Assembly (NCBI RefSeq): GCF_004745865.1
Contig: NZ_SRKZ01000001.1
Span: 992,001 to 1,056,000 of the forward strand
Direction of reading: 5' to 3'
Source: Hymenobacter wooponensis
Lineage (GTDB): Bacteria; Bacteroidota; Bacteroidia; Cytophagales; Hymenobacteraceae
DNA: 64,000 nucleotides
This document shows positions 18,207-27,490 of the stretch, piece after piece. Below the pieces are notes generated by a model that saw only the letters and a list, made by a program, of their open reading frames with translations, searched no databases and was not told where the DNA came from. Position numbers and translations under genes: made by a program. The number at the start of each line of letters is the position of its first letter. Position 1 is the first letter of the stretch.

Positions 18207-19276
18207 AGTGAAGCATAACGTTGCACGGCCTCTATTGTGTACTCCGATGCATTTGAGGGATTATTACAGAAAATCTTGTACCAATTAATGGTTTCTGAAA
18301 TAGCCTCCTTTGACGTATACTTAGGCAACCAACGTAGTTCGCTAGTTGCCTTGCTGATGTCAAGCTTTAAGAGCCCTGCTTCATGCGGCTGGTTAACTAA
18401 AGGTGGCGACACATAGCTACCGCTACCCCATATAGAAACAGCTGTTTCAACTACGTCACCCACCGTCTTATTATCCTCTGCATAAGGCCCGAAATTCCAA
18501 GCACCTCCATAGCTGAGTGGTTCGGCGGCAAGCTTGGCACCGAGCAACAGATAACCGCTTAGGGGTTCTAGCACGTGCTGCCAGGGCCGCACAGCTTTCG
18601 GATTACGCACTGTCACGGGCTGCTCGGCCCGTAGCGCCCGCACGATATCCGGAATAATGCGGTCCTTGGCCCAGTCGCCGCCACCGATTACGTTTCCGGC
18701 CCTTCCTACTGCAATACCTTTGCGGTGCTGCTCATAAGCGGCCGGGTTAAAAAACGACTGGATGTAAGAATTAATGACCAGTTCCGCGCAGGCTTTGCTG
18801 GCGCTATAGGGGTCGTAGCCGCCTAGGCGGTCAGTTTCGCGGTAGGGATATACCCACTCCTTATTCTCGTACACCTTGTCGGTGGTGATGAGAACAATGG
18901 TGCAGGGTTTCTCCAGTTTACGCACGGCATCGAGCACGTACGCCGTGCCAATGGCATTTACGGCAAAGGTTTCGGCCGGAATCTCGTAGGACAGCCGTAC
19001 CAGGGGCTGAGCGGCCAGATGGAAGATGAAATCAGGCTGAAACGCTACAATTTCCTGCTCTAGCCTTTTATGGTCGCGCAGGTCGGCAAGGACTGATTCG
19101 CAGAGTGTGTCCCCTTGAATCAGATTATACAGGTCTTCCGGCTGCTCAGGAGCCAAGGCATAGCCTTTCACCTGGGCCCCGAGCAAGTGTAACCACTGCA
19201 ACAGCCACGCCCCTTTAAAACCAGTGTGGCCGGTCAGAAATACCTTTTTGCCTTGATAAGTAGTTTGTAAATCCAT
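18203..19276 (-). CDS. rfbG: CDP-glucose 4,6-dehydratase
   Basis: Converts CDP-glucose to CDP-4-keto-6-deoxyglucose, the second step of the dideoxyhexose pathway. It is an extended SDR of about 357 residues. Seen are the dinucleotide-binding KVFLTGHTGFKGAWL, LAAQPLVR, the family signature ITTDKVYENKEW and YSASK (catalytic Tyr and Lys). Later blocks GRAGNVIGGGDWAKDRIIPD and RPWQHVLEPLSGYL are also typical. I chose ATG 19276; a GTG at 19294 would overlap rfbF by 16 bp. The gene is coupled to the downstream SDR by a 4-bp overlap. Confidence 0.95.
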   Translation of the reverse strand: MDLQTTYQGKKVFLTGHTGFKGAWLLQWLHLLGAQVKGYALAPEQPEDLYNLIQGDTLCESVLADLRDHKRLEQEIVAFQPDFIFHLAAQPLVRLSYEIPAETFAVNAIGTAYVLDAVRKLEKPCTIVLITTDKVYENKEWVYPYRETDRLGGYDPYSASKACAELVINSYIQSFFNPAAYEQHRKGIAVGRAGNVIGGGDWAKDRIIPDIVRALRAEQPVTVRNPKAVRPWQHVLEPLSGYLLLGAKLAAEPLSYGGAWNFGPYAEDNKTVGDVVETAVSIWGSGSYVSPPLVNQPHEAGLLKLDISKATSELRWLPKYTSKEAISETINWYKIFCNNPSNASEYTIEAVQRYASL

Positions 19277-19278
19277 CC

Positions 19279-20049
19279 TTACCACGTTTTCCACTGGGCT
19301 ACTCCGTTCCGCAAGTCGGTTTCCAACTCTACTTTATCGCGGAGCGTGTCCATGGGCTTCCAGAAGCCGTGGTGCTTGTAGGCCTGCATCTGTCCATCGG
19401 CGGCAATGTGCTCCAGTGGCTCCCGCTCCCAAATAGTCGCGTCATTCTCGATGTAGTCAATTACGCCCGGCTCACACACGAAGAAGCCGCCGTTGATCCA
19501 GGCGCCGTCGCCCTTGGGCTTCTCCGTAAAGGAGGTTACCTGGTCTTGCTCACCAAAATTCAGGGCCCCGAAGCGGCCACTGGGCTGCACAGCCGTAACG
19601 GTACAGAGCTTTCCGCTTTGCTGGTGGTACTGCAGCGACTCTTTGATATTTACATTCGACACCCCGTCGCCGTAGGTTAGAAAGAAGGTTTCGTTGCCGA
19701 TGTGCTGCTTCACCCGCTTAATACGGCCGCCCGTCATGGTTTCTAGGCCAGTATCTACCAGCGTGATGTTCCAAGGTTCTGCAAAGCTATCATGTACCTG
19801 TAATGAATTCTCCTTCAGGTTGATCGTTACGTCTGACTTGTGCAGGAAGTAGTTGGCAAAGTATTCTTTGATAACATAGCCCTTATACCCGAGACAGATA
19901 ACGAAGTCATTAAAGCCATGTGCTGAATAGATTTTCATGATATGCCAAAGAATGGGCATATCACCAATTTCTACCATTGGTTTAGGCTTGAGCACTGTTT
20001 CTTCGGAAAGGCGAGTACCTAGGCCACCAGCAAGAATCACAACTTTCAC
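19279..20049 (-). CDS. rfbF: Glucose-1-phosphate cytidylyltransferase
   Basis: Makes CDP-glucose from glucose-1-phosphate and CTP, the entry step of the CDP-dideoxyhexose pathway. The 256-residue length is normal for the family. The N-terminal [20 protein letters not shown] is the nucleotidyltransferase signature, followed by [20 protein letters not shown] and [11 protein letters not shown] with the metal-binding Asp. The start codon is GTG (20049), since no ATG is near. It is the first gene of the rfbF-rfbG-SDR-rfbH-FAD-GT operon, with a -7 box about 75 bp upstream. Confidence 0.95.
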   Translation of the reverse strand: MKVVILAGGLGTRLSEETVLKPKPMVEIGDMPILWHIMKIYSAHGFNDFVICLGYKGYVIKEYFANYFLHKSDVTINLKENSLQVHDSFAEPWNITLVDTGLETMTGGRIKRVKQHIGNETFFLTYGDGVSNVNIKESLQYHQQSGKLCTVTAVQPSGRFGALNFGEQDQVTSFTEKPKGDGAWINGGFFVCEPGVIDYIENDATIWEREPLEHIAADGQMQAYKHHGFWKPMDTLRDKVELETDLRNGVAQWKTW

Positions 20050-20122
20050 AGGAGGAATTTGAATAAAGTTTATCTATTAACTACGCCTTGTCAGAGGAGC
20101 AGCATTATTCTAGTTTAAGCTA

Positions 20123-20130
20123 CAAAGCTA
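20123..20130 (-). promoter_or_regulatory. Bacteroidota -7 box upstream of rfbF
   Basis: The minus strand reads TAGCTTTG, an exact TAnnTTTG match in the 177-bp gap before rfbF. The predicted leader is about 65 nt. No convincing -33 TTG at the expected distance. Confidence 0.4.
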
Positions 20131-20226
20131 GCTATTCTCATGTTAGCAGTTTACTGCAGTCAGGTAGGCAGCCATAGACAGTAGACTCTGGCTTGCTAAA
20201 AGGGCCTTTACTATAGGCATAGAAGT

Positions 20227-21339
20227 TTAATGAGTAGTAGCAAAAAACTGCTTTATACAAGCACAAATAAAAGTTACCTGCTCAAACGTCATTCCGGGCC
20301 ATAGAGGAAGACTTAAGCTAGTGCGGGCCAGTTCTTCGGCAATCGGGAACTGCCCCTCGTGAAATCCTAACGCTTGATAGGCTGGCTGCAAATGCGGAGG
20401 AATTGGATAATGAATAAGCGTTTCTATTCCTTTCTCAGCCAAGTATTGTTGCAGCGCATCACGGCGAGTGCTCCGCACTACGTACACATGGTACACATGT
20501 GTACTTCCGGGTGCTATTTGTGGTAGCACGAGATCGGCTACATCCATTAATATTTTAGAATACCACGCTGCAACTTGTTGGCGTTGCTCAGTCCAGCAGG
20601 CCAAATACGGTAGCTTGACTCGTAATACGGCTGCCTGCAACTCGTCCAGCCGCGAGTTGTATCCTACAAGCTCGTTGTGGTATTTCTGACCGGATCCATA
20701 ATTACGCAGTTTGGTTAGATGCTGAGCAAGACTTCTATCATTAGTTGTTATGGCACCAGCATCCCCTAGAGCACCCAAGTTTTTACCGGGATAAAAGCTA
20801 GTAGCATTCATATGTCCAAAACTTCCGGTAAGCTTGTCTTGATAGGTAGCACCCTGGGCTTGCGCGTTATCTTCTACTACTGCCAGCTGATACTGGTGCG
20901 CCACCTCCATAATAGCTTTCATCTCGCAGGCTTGCCCATATAAGTGCACTGGCATGATAGCACGGGAGCGACCAGTAATTGCCATCCGCAATTTATCTGG
21001 ATCCATGTTGGCGGTAAGTAACCGGGGCTCGACGGGTACAATTGTAGCGCCCACATAAGATATAGCCAGCCATGAAGCTATGTAAGTATTGCTTGGAACC
21101 AATACTTCATCACCGGGCCCGATGCCTAACGCACGCAGAGATAGGTGCAGTGCATCAAGCCCAGTTGCTACCCCTAGTACATATGCCACAGAATTAAAGG
21201 CCGCGTATTCTTGCTCGAATTGCTTTACCTCCTCCCCTAGCACATACCAGTGACTATCGTATACTCGAGCCATGGCTGCTAAAATCTCAGCTCGAATAGG
21301 ATCATGTTGACCAGTGAAAGAGAGAAAAGGAATTTTCAT
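20227..21339 (-). CDS. fdtB: DegT-family sugar aminotransferase, probable dTDP-3-amino-3,6-dideoxyhexose transaminase
   Basis: A PLP-dependent aminotransferase of 370 residues. K186 in SFYPGKNLGALGDAG is the PLP lysine, and EVLVPSNTYIASWLA and VVEDNAQAQGA are family blocks. It closely resembles FdtB/QdtB, which aminate C3 of dTDP-3-keto-6-deoxyhexose with glutamate as donor. A 3,4-ketoisomerase of the FdtA/QdtA type lies 2 kb upstream in the same operon, which supports this reading. It overlaps the upstream GT2 by 4 bp. The Fuc3N versus Qui3N outcome depends on the isomerase and cannot be settled here. Confidence 0.85.
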   Translation of the reverse strand: MKIPFLSFTGQHDPIRAEILAAMARVYDSHWYVLGEEVKQFEQEYAAFNSVAYVLGVATGLDALHLSLRALGIGPGDEVLVPSNTYIASWLAISYVGATIVPVEPRLLTANMDPDKLRMAITGRSRAIMPVHLYGQACEMKAIMEVAHQYQLAVVEDNAQAQGATYQDKLTGSFGHMNATSFYPGKNLGALGDAGAITTNDRSLAQHLTKLRNYGSGQKYHNELVGYNSRLDELQAAVLRVKLPYLACWTEQRQQVAAWYSKILMDVADLVLPQIAPGSTHVYHVYVVRSTRRDALQQYLAEKGIETLIHYPIPPHLQPAYQALGFHEGQFPIAEELARTSLSLPLWPGMTFEQVTFICACIKQFFATTH

Positions 21340-22310
21340 AGCGAGTCAGCTGACGTTGTACTTCGAGCAGTTGAAGGCTTTGGCTCGGCCACTTCCTTAA
21401 CCACATACAGTGGCCGGTTGCGGGCAGCATCAAGGCCCCGCCAGACGTACTCGCCAATGATACCGAGCGCCAGCATCTGAAACGCAGAAACGAATAGCAG
21501 CACCACCATGAGCGACGACCAACCAGTGGGTTCTGATGAACCTAGCAGGCGCAGGATGATAATATACGTGCCATAGAGCAGTGCCAGTGTACCCAGAAGC
21601 ATACCCGCTGTTGATATCAGCCGAATAGGCAGAAATGAGAAGGATACAAAGGAGTCAACGAACAGCTTGATCCGCTTCGCCAGCGTCCAGCGTGAGTGGC
21701 CTAGCTGGCGTGGGCGGCGCACATATGGGATGCTTACGTACGGGTAGCCTAGCCACAGCATTAGGTAGAATATATTACTGTTGCGCTCCTGCATTTTTAA
21801 GACTTCCACTGCCACCTGCCGGTCAAACAATGCAAAGTCAAAGCCTCCAGAGGGAATGTTCGGCAGAGCAAAGCGTTTCATAAGCCAGTGAAAGGTAGCT
21901 GCCAAGAAACGCTGCACCCCCGTTTCTGGCCGATCTTGCCGGTTACCAATCACGAGTCGTATGCCTTGCCGCCAGTAGCCGTACATCTCGACCAGCAAGG
22001 ATAGTGGATCTTGTAAATCGGCGGCCAATACAGCTATACAGTCTCCAGTGGCATGTTCTAGGCCAGCTACCACGGCATTATGTGCTCCTACGTTACCGGC
22101 TAACTCCACTACGCATACCCGGTCGGGGTAGAGGCTGCGTAAGTGGTGCAGCGCTTCCACTGTCTTGTCGCCAGAGCTATCGTCTATAAAAACATACTCG
22201 AAGTTAACTTCTGCGGGAAACCGCGCTTCATTTGCAATTAACTCTGCTCCTGTTACCGGAATATTTGACTCATTGAAGTAACAGGGAATAATGAGAGAAA
22301 TCTTGGGCAT
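21336..22310 (-). CDS. Membrane-anchored polyprenyl-phosphate glycosyltransferase (GtrB/ArnC-like GT2)
   Basis: A 324-residue GT2 protein with the architecture of undecaprenyl-phosphate sugar transferases: a catalytic domain with FEYVFIDDSSGDKT (about 37-50) and VLAADLQDP (DxxD at 98-101), then two C-terminal membrane helices at about 230-252 and 265-285. Family members move a sugar from its nucleotide carrier to undecaprenyl phosphate, giving a donor for periplasmic glycosylation. It lies between the acetyltransferase and aminotransferase genes of the amino-sugar set, so it may load that sugar on lipid. Confidence 0.85.
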   Translation of the reverse strand: MPKISLIIPCYFNESNIPVTGAELIANEARFPAEVNFEYVFIDDSSGDKTVEALHHLRSLYPDRVCVVELAGNVGAHNAVVAGLEHATGDCIAVLAADLQDPLSLLVEMYGYWRQGIRLVIGNRQDRPETGVQRFLAATFHWLMKRFALPNIPSGGFDFALFDRQVAVEVLKMQERNSNIFYLMLWLGYPYVSIPYVRRPRQLGHSRWTLAKRIKLFVDSFVSFSFLPIRLISTAGMLLGTLALLYGTYIIILRLLGSSEPTGWSSLMVVLLFVSAFQMLALGIIGEYVWRGLDAARNRPLYVVKEVAEPKPSTARSTTSADSL

Positions 22311-22374
22311 GCTGGCAAGATACGCAGCAATACAATTTGCTTAACCGGCACCTTATAGCCTCAAAGAAGCTTAT

Positions 22375-23301
22375 TCAGCGGCCAGACCAACTAAGAATGT
22401 GCGTTACGGCAGCTAAACGAAACCCTAACTTTTCTTTGTTGCGAATAATTGCTTTGTTAGTAGCCTGTGTAGTAGAAACTATAGCCTCTACCCCATGCTC
22501 GTGTGCTCTATGCAATGCTTCGGCCAGCAGTTTGCGGCTCCACCCTCTGTTCTGAGGCCCTACCGCCATAACTACCGGGCGTCCTATTTTTAGGCCTAAC
22601 GTGGCGGTATGTACTTGCTGATAATTTACGGTGATAAAACTATCCAATGGAATTCCTATTTCATCAGGAACTAGCACATCATCGCAGTAGCCATTCACGG
22701 CAGCTGCTGCGTAGGCCCCCAGAAAGGCATCGGCCTCTACTTTAGAAAAGAATGGGTCTGCATGAAATCGATCAAAGGGGTTAGCATTCTCTGCGGCAAT
22801 GCTACTAAGCAATGTCTGCTCTTGAGGTATGGCTGATCTAACTGCATAGCGCTCGGGTGGAAGTGCCGCCAGATGTTCATGCACATATTGCAGCCTGGTT
22901 TCCACTAACAGCCACTCTGAGTGGCCTAGAGCCTGCAGCACCTGCGTATCTTCGGCAGGAATTTCTGTTATGCAGTGCTGAATGCCCAGAGAAGCAAGAT
23001 GACGAGTAAAGCTCCGACAAGCAGCACGTAGATTTCTGGCGCTATCAAATAAGATAGCTCGGAGCTTAGCCATAGGTCGTTTGAAGAAGGCAGAGTCCCA
23101 ACGCAGGTCAGTATACAAGAAGCAGCAACCGTTTTCGCTGTACCAACAATGCTCATCTACACCACTTCCAAACTGTAGAAGTTGAGTACGCTCCAACTGC
23201 CAAGAAGCCGTCGGATCTGGCAGTTGCTGCAACATGTGGTACGGAGAATAAAAGGGCAGTAGCGCTGCCCTCTCATTTAGTAGCCATTCCCTGGTGGTCA
23301 T
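22375..23301 (-). CDS. GNAT-family N-acetyltransferase, probable amino-sugar acetylase
   Basis: A 308-residue protein. Its C-terminal third contains a GNAT acetyl-CoA motif, VMAVGPQNRGWSRKLLAEAL (about 240-260), and the NKAIIRNKEKLGF segment that closes the fold. The N-terminal part has LRWDSAFFKRPMAKLRAILFD, similar in layout to RffC/WecD, the dTDP-4-amino-sugar acetyltransferase. It is coupled by a 4-bp overlap to the FdtA-like isomerase and is followed by the lipid-sugar transferase. A role in acetylating the 3-amino group is inferred from context only. Confidence 0.65.
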   Translation of the reverse strand: MTTREWLLNERAALLPFYSPYHMLQQLPDPTASWQLERTQLLQFGSGVDEHCWYSENGCCFLYTDLRWDSAFFKRPMAKLRAILFDSARNLRAACRSFTRHLASLGIQHCITEIPAEDTQVLQALGHSEWLLVETRLQYVHEHLAALPPERYAVRSAIPQEQTLLSSIAAENANPFDRFHADPFFSKVEADAFLGAYAAAAVNGYCDDVLVPDEIGIPLDSFITVNYQQVHTATLGLKIGRPVVMAVGPQNRGWSRKLLAEALHRAHEHGVEAIVSTTQATNKAIIRNKEKLGFRLAAVTHILSWSGR

Positions 23302-23693
23302 GCTTGTTTGAATTCGGAGTAGTCGCGGATGTAGTCAGTGGCATCATATAAGGTAGAGGCTAGTGCCAGCTGTACTGCCGTGTGCGAGTACTGCATGGTA
23401 TGCCAGCAGTAAGGTGGAATATACACTCCCTGATCGGGTCTCTCTAGCACAAAGGTTTGTATCTCGCCGTCACGCAGTTCCGTCATCACTATAATGCGCC
23501 CCGATACGGCAACTAGCACCTGCGCAGTTTGGTGATGAGCATGGCGTCCGCGCACAATGCTTTCGGGCGTATGATACGTCCAAAAAACTCGCTTCACCTC
23601 AAATGGAATGGAAGCCACTACTTCCCCTACCGATATATAACCAATATCAGGGGCGCCCACCTTAGGAAAATCAAGTAGATACGGCTTAGTCAT
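23298..23693 (-). CDS. fdtA: dTDP-4-oxo-6-deoxyglucose 3,4-ketoisomerase (FdtA/QdtA, WxcM-like cupin)
   Basis: A single-domain cupin of 131 residues. The block GRHAHHQTAQVLVAVSGRI has the paired His residues and Gln of the 3,4-ketoisomerases, and QGVYIPPYCWHTMQ and ASTLYDATDYIRDY are highly characteristic of FdtA/WxcM C-terminal family. The enzyme converts dTDP-4-keto-6-deoxyglucose to a 3-keto sugar that the downstream aminotransferase would use. RmlA and RmlB, which make the substrate, are not in this window. It is the first gene of its operon. Confidence 0.88.
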   Translation of the reverse strand: MTKPYLLDFPKVGAPDIGYISVGEVVASIPFEVKRVFWTYHTPESIVRGRHAHHQTAQVLVAVSGRIIVMTELRDGEIQTFVLERPDQGVYIPPYCWHTMQYSHTAVQLALASTLYDATDYIRDYSEFKQA

Positions 23694-23729
23694 GCACTAC
23701 AGCGTGTTGTTCTTACCCTCAAAGAACGT

Positions 23730-23763
23730 AAAAAGCCGGCTGCCTGAGGCAGCCGGCTTTTTA
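23730..23763. terminator. Rho-independent terminator between the dTDP-amino-sugar operon and UXS gene
   Basis: A 14-bp stem (AAAAGCCGGCTGCC with its complement) around a TGA loop, flanked by A and T runs, so it can work in both directions. It lies just after the UXS-ugd operon's last gene (stop at 23782), which reads toward it on the minus strand. Confidence 0.85.
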
Positions 23764-23781
23764 CTACACGTTTTTAGTGGC

Positions 23782-24768
23782 TTAGAAGGAACGTGGGGTA
23801 TTATTCACCTGCCCGGCGGTAACGCCCTGCACATGCTCTTTAAAGTATTCCAGCGTCCGGCGCAGGCCTTCAGCCCGACCTACTTGAGGCTCCCAGCCCA
23901 AAATTTCCTTAGCCTTAGTGATATCCGGCTTGCGTTTCATTGGGTCATTCTGGGGAAGTTCCTGGTAAGTAGGTTTAAACTCCACGCCCATCAGGTTGGC
24001 AATTTCCTCACCGAACTCTTTAATGGTGATTTCATCGGGGTTGCCAATGTTCACAGGCAATGGATAATCGCTCAGCAATAACCGATAAATACCCTCAATG
24101 AGGTCATCAACGTAACAGAATGAACGAGTTTGTGAGCCGTCACCAAACACCGTCAGATTTTCGCCGCGCAAGGCCTGCGAAAGGAATGCTGGCAATACGC
24201 GACCGTCGTTGAGGCGCATCCGTGGACCATAGGTGTTAAAGATGCGTACGATGCGCGTTTCTAGACCATGGTGGTTATGGTAGGCCATTGTAATAGCCTC
24301 CTGGAAACGCTTAGCCTCATCATAGCAACCGCGAGGACCAACGGGGTTTACGTTGCCAAAATATTCCTCTACCTGAGGGTGAATTTCAGGATCTCCATAT
24401 ACTTCAGAAGTGCTGGCAATCAGCATACGAGCTCCTTTCACGCGAGCTAGGCCTAGCAAGTTGTGCGTACCCAAAGAACCTACTTTCAGCGTCTGAATTG
24501 GGATCTTAAGGTAATCAATAGGCGATGCTGGCGAAGCAAAATGGAGGATATAATCCAGCTTACCAGGCACGAAAACAAATTTGGATACGTCGGCGTGGTG
24601 AAACTCGAAGTCCTCTTTACCGAACAGGTGCTCGATATTAGCCAAGTCACCAGTAATGAGGTTATCCATGGCAATGACATGGTATCCTTCGGCCAGAAAC
24701 CGGTCGCAGAGGTGAGATCCTAAGAACCCCGCTCCACCAGTAATCAGTACGCGTTTTTTATCAGACAT
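23782..24768 (-). CDS. uxs: UDP-glucuronate decarboxylase (UDP-xylose synthase)
   Basis: An extended SDR of 328 residues that oxidises and decarboxylates UDP-glucuronate to UDP-xylose. Motifs are [14 protein letters not shown] (GxxGxxG at 11-17), [11 protein letters not shown], which is typical of [12 protein letters not shown], and Y149-x3-K153 in [16 protein letters not shown] block [16 protein letters not shown] is also typical. The neighbouring ugd gene makes its substrate, and the spacing (50 bp) suggests co-transcription. A UDP-galacturonate or related branch enzyme is less likely. Confidence 0.92.
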   Translation of the reverse strand: MSDKKRVLITGGAGFLGSHLCDRFLAEGYHVIAMDNLITGDLANIEHLFGKEDFEFHHADVSKFVFVPGKLDYILHFASPASPIDYLKIPIQTLKVGSLGTHNLLGLARVKGARMLIASTSEVYGDPEIHPQVEEYFGNVNPVGPRGCYDEAKRFQEAITMAYHNHHGLETRIVRIFNTYGPRMRLNDGRVLPAFLSQALRGENLTVFGDGSQTRSFCYVDDLIEGIYRLLLSDYPLPVNIGNPDEITIKEFGEEIANLMGVEFKPTYQELPQNDPMKRKPDITKAKEILGWEPQVGRAEGLRRTLEYFKEHVQGVTAGQVNNTPRSF

Positions 24769-24818
24769 AGTAGGTAGATTAGAAAGTTGACGGCTTTGTG
24801 TACAGCTTAACAGAAGGC

Positions 24819-26168
24819 TTATGCTTCTTTCAAAGCCGGCTCATGATGGGCTGTACGGATACCAATGCAATGGTAAGCAAAGCCGGCTTCCTTCATTTCC
24901 GCCGGGTCATAGATATTACGACCATCAAAGATCACTTTTTGCTTAAGTAAACGCCCTACTACCTCAAATGAAGGTGAGCGGAACTCCGGCCATTCAGTTA
25001 CGACAAGCAAAGCATCAGCATCAACGAGAGCGTCGAACTGATCTTTTGCGTAGGTAATGCTGTCACCAAGCGTATGCTTTGCTTCGGGCATTGCGACCGG
25101 ATCGTAAGCCGAAACTGTGCAGCCTTCAGCCAACAACTTTTCTATAATTACCAAGGAAGGAGCCTCGCGCATGTCGTCTGTCTTGGGTTTGAAGGAAAGG
25201 CCCCAAATGGCCATTTTCTTGCCTTTCAACTCCGATCCAAAGTGTTTCTTTACCTTGCTGAACAGCACTTCTTTCTGCGCCTCATTTACGCCCTCTACGG
25301 CCTGCAAGACTTGCATTTTGTAGCCATTCTCAGACGCTGTTTTAATTAGCGCTTTTACATCCTTAGGAAAGCACGAGCCGCCATATCCTATACCAGGGTA
25401 GATAAACTTGGTGCCAATGCGGGCATCTGAGCCAATGCCTTTGCGCACCATGTTCACGTCGGCCCCCATAATCTCGCACAGATTGGCAATGTCGTTCATG
25501 AACGAAATCTTGGTTGCCAGCATCGAGTTGGCAGCATACTTGGTCATCTCCGCGGAAGGAATATCCATGAAGATAATAGGATGACCATTCAGCAGAAATG
25601 GCTTGTATAAGCGGCTCATCATTTCCTCTGCCCGCTCAGATGCAACACCAATTACAATACGGTCAGGCTTTAGGAAGTCGTCAATAGCAGCACCTTCTTT
25701 CAGGAACTCTGGGTTGGAAGCCACATCAAACTCAATGTCTTCACCACGCTTAGCTAAAGCTGTTTCTATTTCCTTACGCACCTTAGCCGCCGTACCAACA
25801 GGCACTGTGCTCTTGGTTACAATAACTGCGTAGTTGGTCATATTCTCACCAATGCTACGGGCTACAGCCAGTACATATTTTAGATCAGCAGATCCATCTT
25901 CGCCGGGAGGAGTGCCAACAGCAATGAATGCAACATCACAATCTTTGATAGCCTCACCAATATTGGTAGAAAAGTGTAACCGGTTTGCCGCGACGTTGCG
26001 AGAAACCATTTCCTCCAAGCCCGGCTCGTAAATGGGCAGAATGCCTTTGTGGAGGTTGTCAATTTTTTTCTGGTCAATATCAATGCATGTTACATCGATG
26101 CCAACTTCTGCGAAGCATGTGCCTGTGACAAGACCTACATACCCGGTACCTACTACTGCAATTTTCAT
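24819..26168 (-). CDS. ugd: UDP-glucose 6-dehydrogenase
   Basis: Oxidises UDP-glucose to UDP-glucuronate with two NAD+. Of 449 residues, normal for the family: N-terminal [17 protein letters not shown], then [26 protein letters not shown] and the catalytic cysteine C266 in [14 protein letters not shown]. The C-terminal domain has [16 protein letters not shown] 26168 is the start. Together with the adjacent UXS gene it supplies UDP-xylose or UDP-glucuronate for the polysaccharide. Confidence 0.97.
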   Translation of the reverse strand: MKIAVVGTGYVGLVTGTCFAEVGIDVTCIDIDQKKIDNLHKGILPIYEPGLEEMVSRNVAANRLHFSTNIGEAIKDCDVAFIAVGTPPGEDGSADLKYVLAVARSIGENMTNYAVIVTKSTVPVGTAAKVRKEIETALAKRGEDIEFDVASNPEFLKEGAAIDDFLKPDRIVIGVASERAEEMMSRLYKPFLLNGHPIIFMDIPSAEMTKYAANSMLATKISFMNDIANLCEIMGADVNMVRKGIGSDARIGTKFIYPGIGYGGSCFPKDVKALIKTASENGYKMQVLQAVEGVNEAQKEVLFSKVKKHFGSELKGKKMAIWGLSFKPKTDDMREAPSLVIIEKLLAEGCTVSAYDPVAMPEAKHTLGDSITYAKDQFDALVDADALLVVTEWPEFRSPSFEVVGRLLKQKVIFDGRNIYDPAEMKEAGFAYHCIGIRTAHHEPALKEA

Positions 26169-26194
26169 ATGAAAGGGAAATATGAGAAAGGGGG

Positions 26195-27490
26195 CTACTT
26201 AAGTTGAGACATTTGTCTCTTGGCATTATAATACTGATTCATTACATCAATCATTCTCCAAGCATATAATATCATAAAGGGTTCAGCATAGTAGCGCCAT
26301 CTATATCCAACAAAATACAGCAATGTAACAGCGAATGAGCCAATAAATGGTGCAATTAAAATAAAATCTTCTTCATATACACTCTTGGTTAAAATTAAAT
26401 ACAGAACCATGCTAATAAACAGTATATGAACAGCAAAATTTATAGGATTATAAAAACTAGATGTTCGCACTATTTCCAAGTTTTGAGGAATAAAATATAT
26501 AATAGATTTCCTAACCAACAAAACGACCTCTTGCAATGGATTAGATTTAATCCATTGAACAGCTAATTTTTTTCTTGCAATACTCTCTTCAAATTCATTC
26601 ATATTATCAATACCAACTATATTTTCGTGAGCGTATTTGTATATAGGACTGCTCTTTTCACGCCAATTACCCATCCAACTTCCTCTAGCGGTAGGATTAT
26701 GACCTTGTAATAGTTCATATCCAGATTGGGTGCTTAGAATATACTCACCAAATAAATCTTTATTTTTAATCAACACTGGAATATGTACTATACTTACGAT
26801 AACACTAATGATTGAGAGAGATACTGCAAGGCCATAACGCCTCTTAAACAAATTCATGACTGTAGATAAAAAAAACAAAATTACATACACAGATAATACA
26901 TTAGACTTAAAAATACAGCTTATGCAACTAAGTAATAATAGCAATAGAAAATCATTTAGCTTCATTTCTCCTTTTTGATACGTATGTACAAGCAAGAAAA
27001 CTGTTATGACTAGCATTGGCATAACAAAGTTTTCATATGTTATGCAAGTACCTACATAAATAAGCACCGAAGGATAAAACAAATAAGTAAGAGTAGCGAA
27101 AAAAGCTACTCTACCATTTAAAAACTTGACACATAAATTATAAAAATAAAAAGCCGATATAAAGAACGTGAACAAAGAAAAAATACATATAAACAAACTC
27201 CAAGCATTTTTACTTATTCCGGCTTGAATAAGCCACTTGTAGATAAATACAGGAGTAGATGCATGGAAAGCAGAAGGCTCATATATACCATTTCTTAGCA
27301 CAGTATACCCATGCCCTTCAATGTAATTTTTAGCTATGTAAAAAACCCCTTCATCATCAGGGTTCAAAAGCAGACTCCCTTTATATATAATGAAAAAAAG
27401 TATTATTCTAATGAATATCGATATCAAAGCAGCAATTGCTATTCTGCTGCTCATTTTTGCATCGACAAGCATATTATTTACCGATACCAT
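26195..27490 (-). CDS. Multi-spanning membrane glycosyltransferase (GT39/ArnT-like)
   Basis: A 431-residue integral membrane protein with about ten hydrophobic segments and a large loop between them. An acidic pair in the first loop ([16 protein letters not shown]) and [18 protein letters not shown] further on match the GT-C layout of PMT/ArnT-type transferases, which use polyprenyl-phosphate sugars. It overlaps the upstream DPM1-like gene by 17 bp if the ATG at 27490 is used. That pairing of lipid-sugar synthase with GT-C transferase supports the call, but I cannot name the sugar. Very AT-rich. Confidence 0.65.
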   Translation of the reverse strand: MVSVNNMLVDAKMSSRIAIAALISIFIRIILFFIIYKGSLLLNPDDEGVFYIAKNYIEGHGYTVLRNGIYEPSAFHASTPVFIYKWLIQAGISKNAWSLFICIFSLFTFFISAFYFYNLCVKFLNGRVAFFATLTYLFYPSVLIYVGTCITYENFVMPMLVITVFLLVHTYQKGEMKLNDFLLLLLLSCISCIFKSNVLSVYVILFFLSTVMNLFKRRYGLAVSLSIISVIVSIVHIPVLIKNKDLFGEYILSTQSGYELLQGHNPTARGSWMGNWREKSSPIYKYAHENIVGIDNMNEFEESIARKKLAVQWIKSNPLQEVVLLVRKSIIYFIPQNLEIVRTSSFYNPINFAVHILFISMVLYLILTKSVYEEDFILIAPFIGSFAVTLLYFVGYRWRYYAEPFMILYAWRMIDVMNQYYNAKRQMSQLK

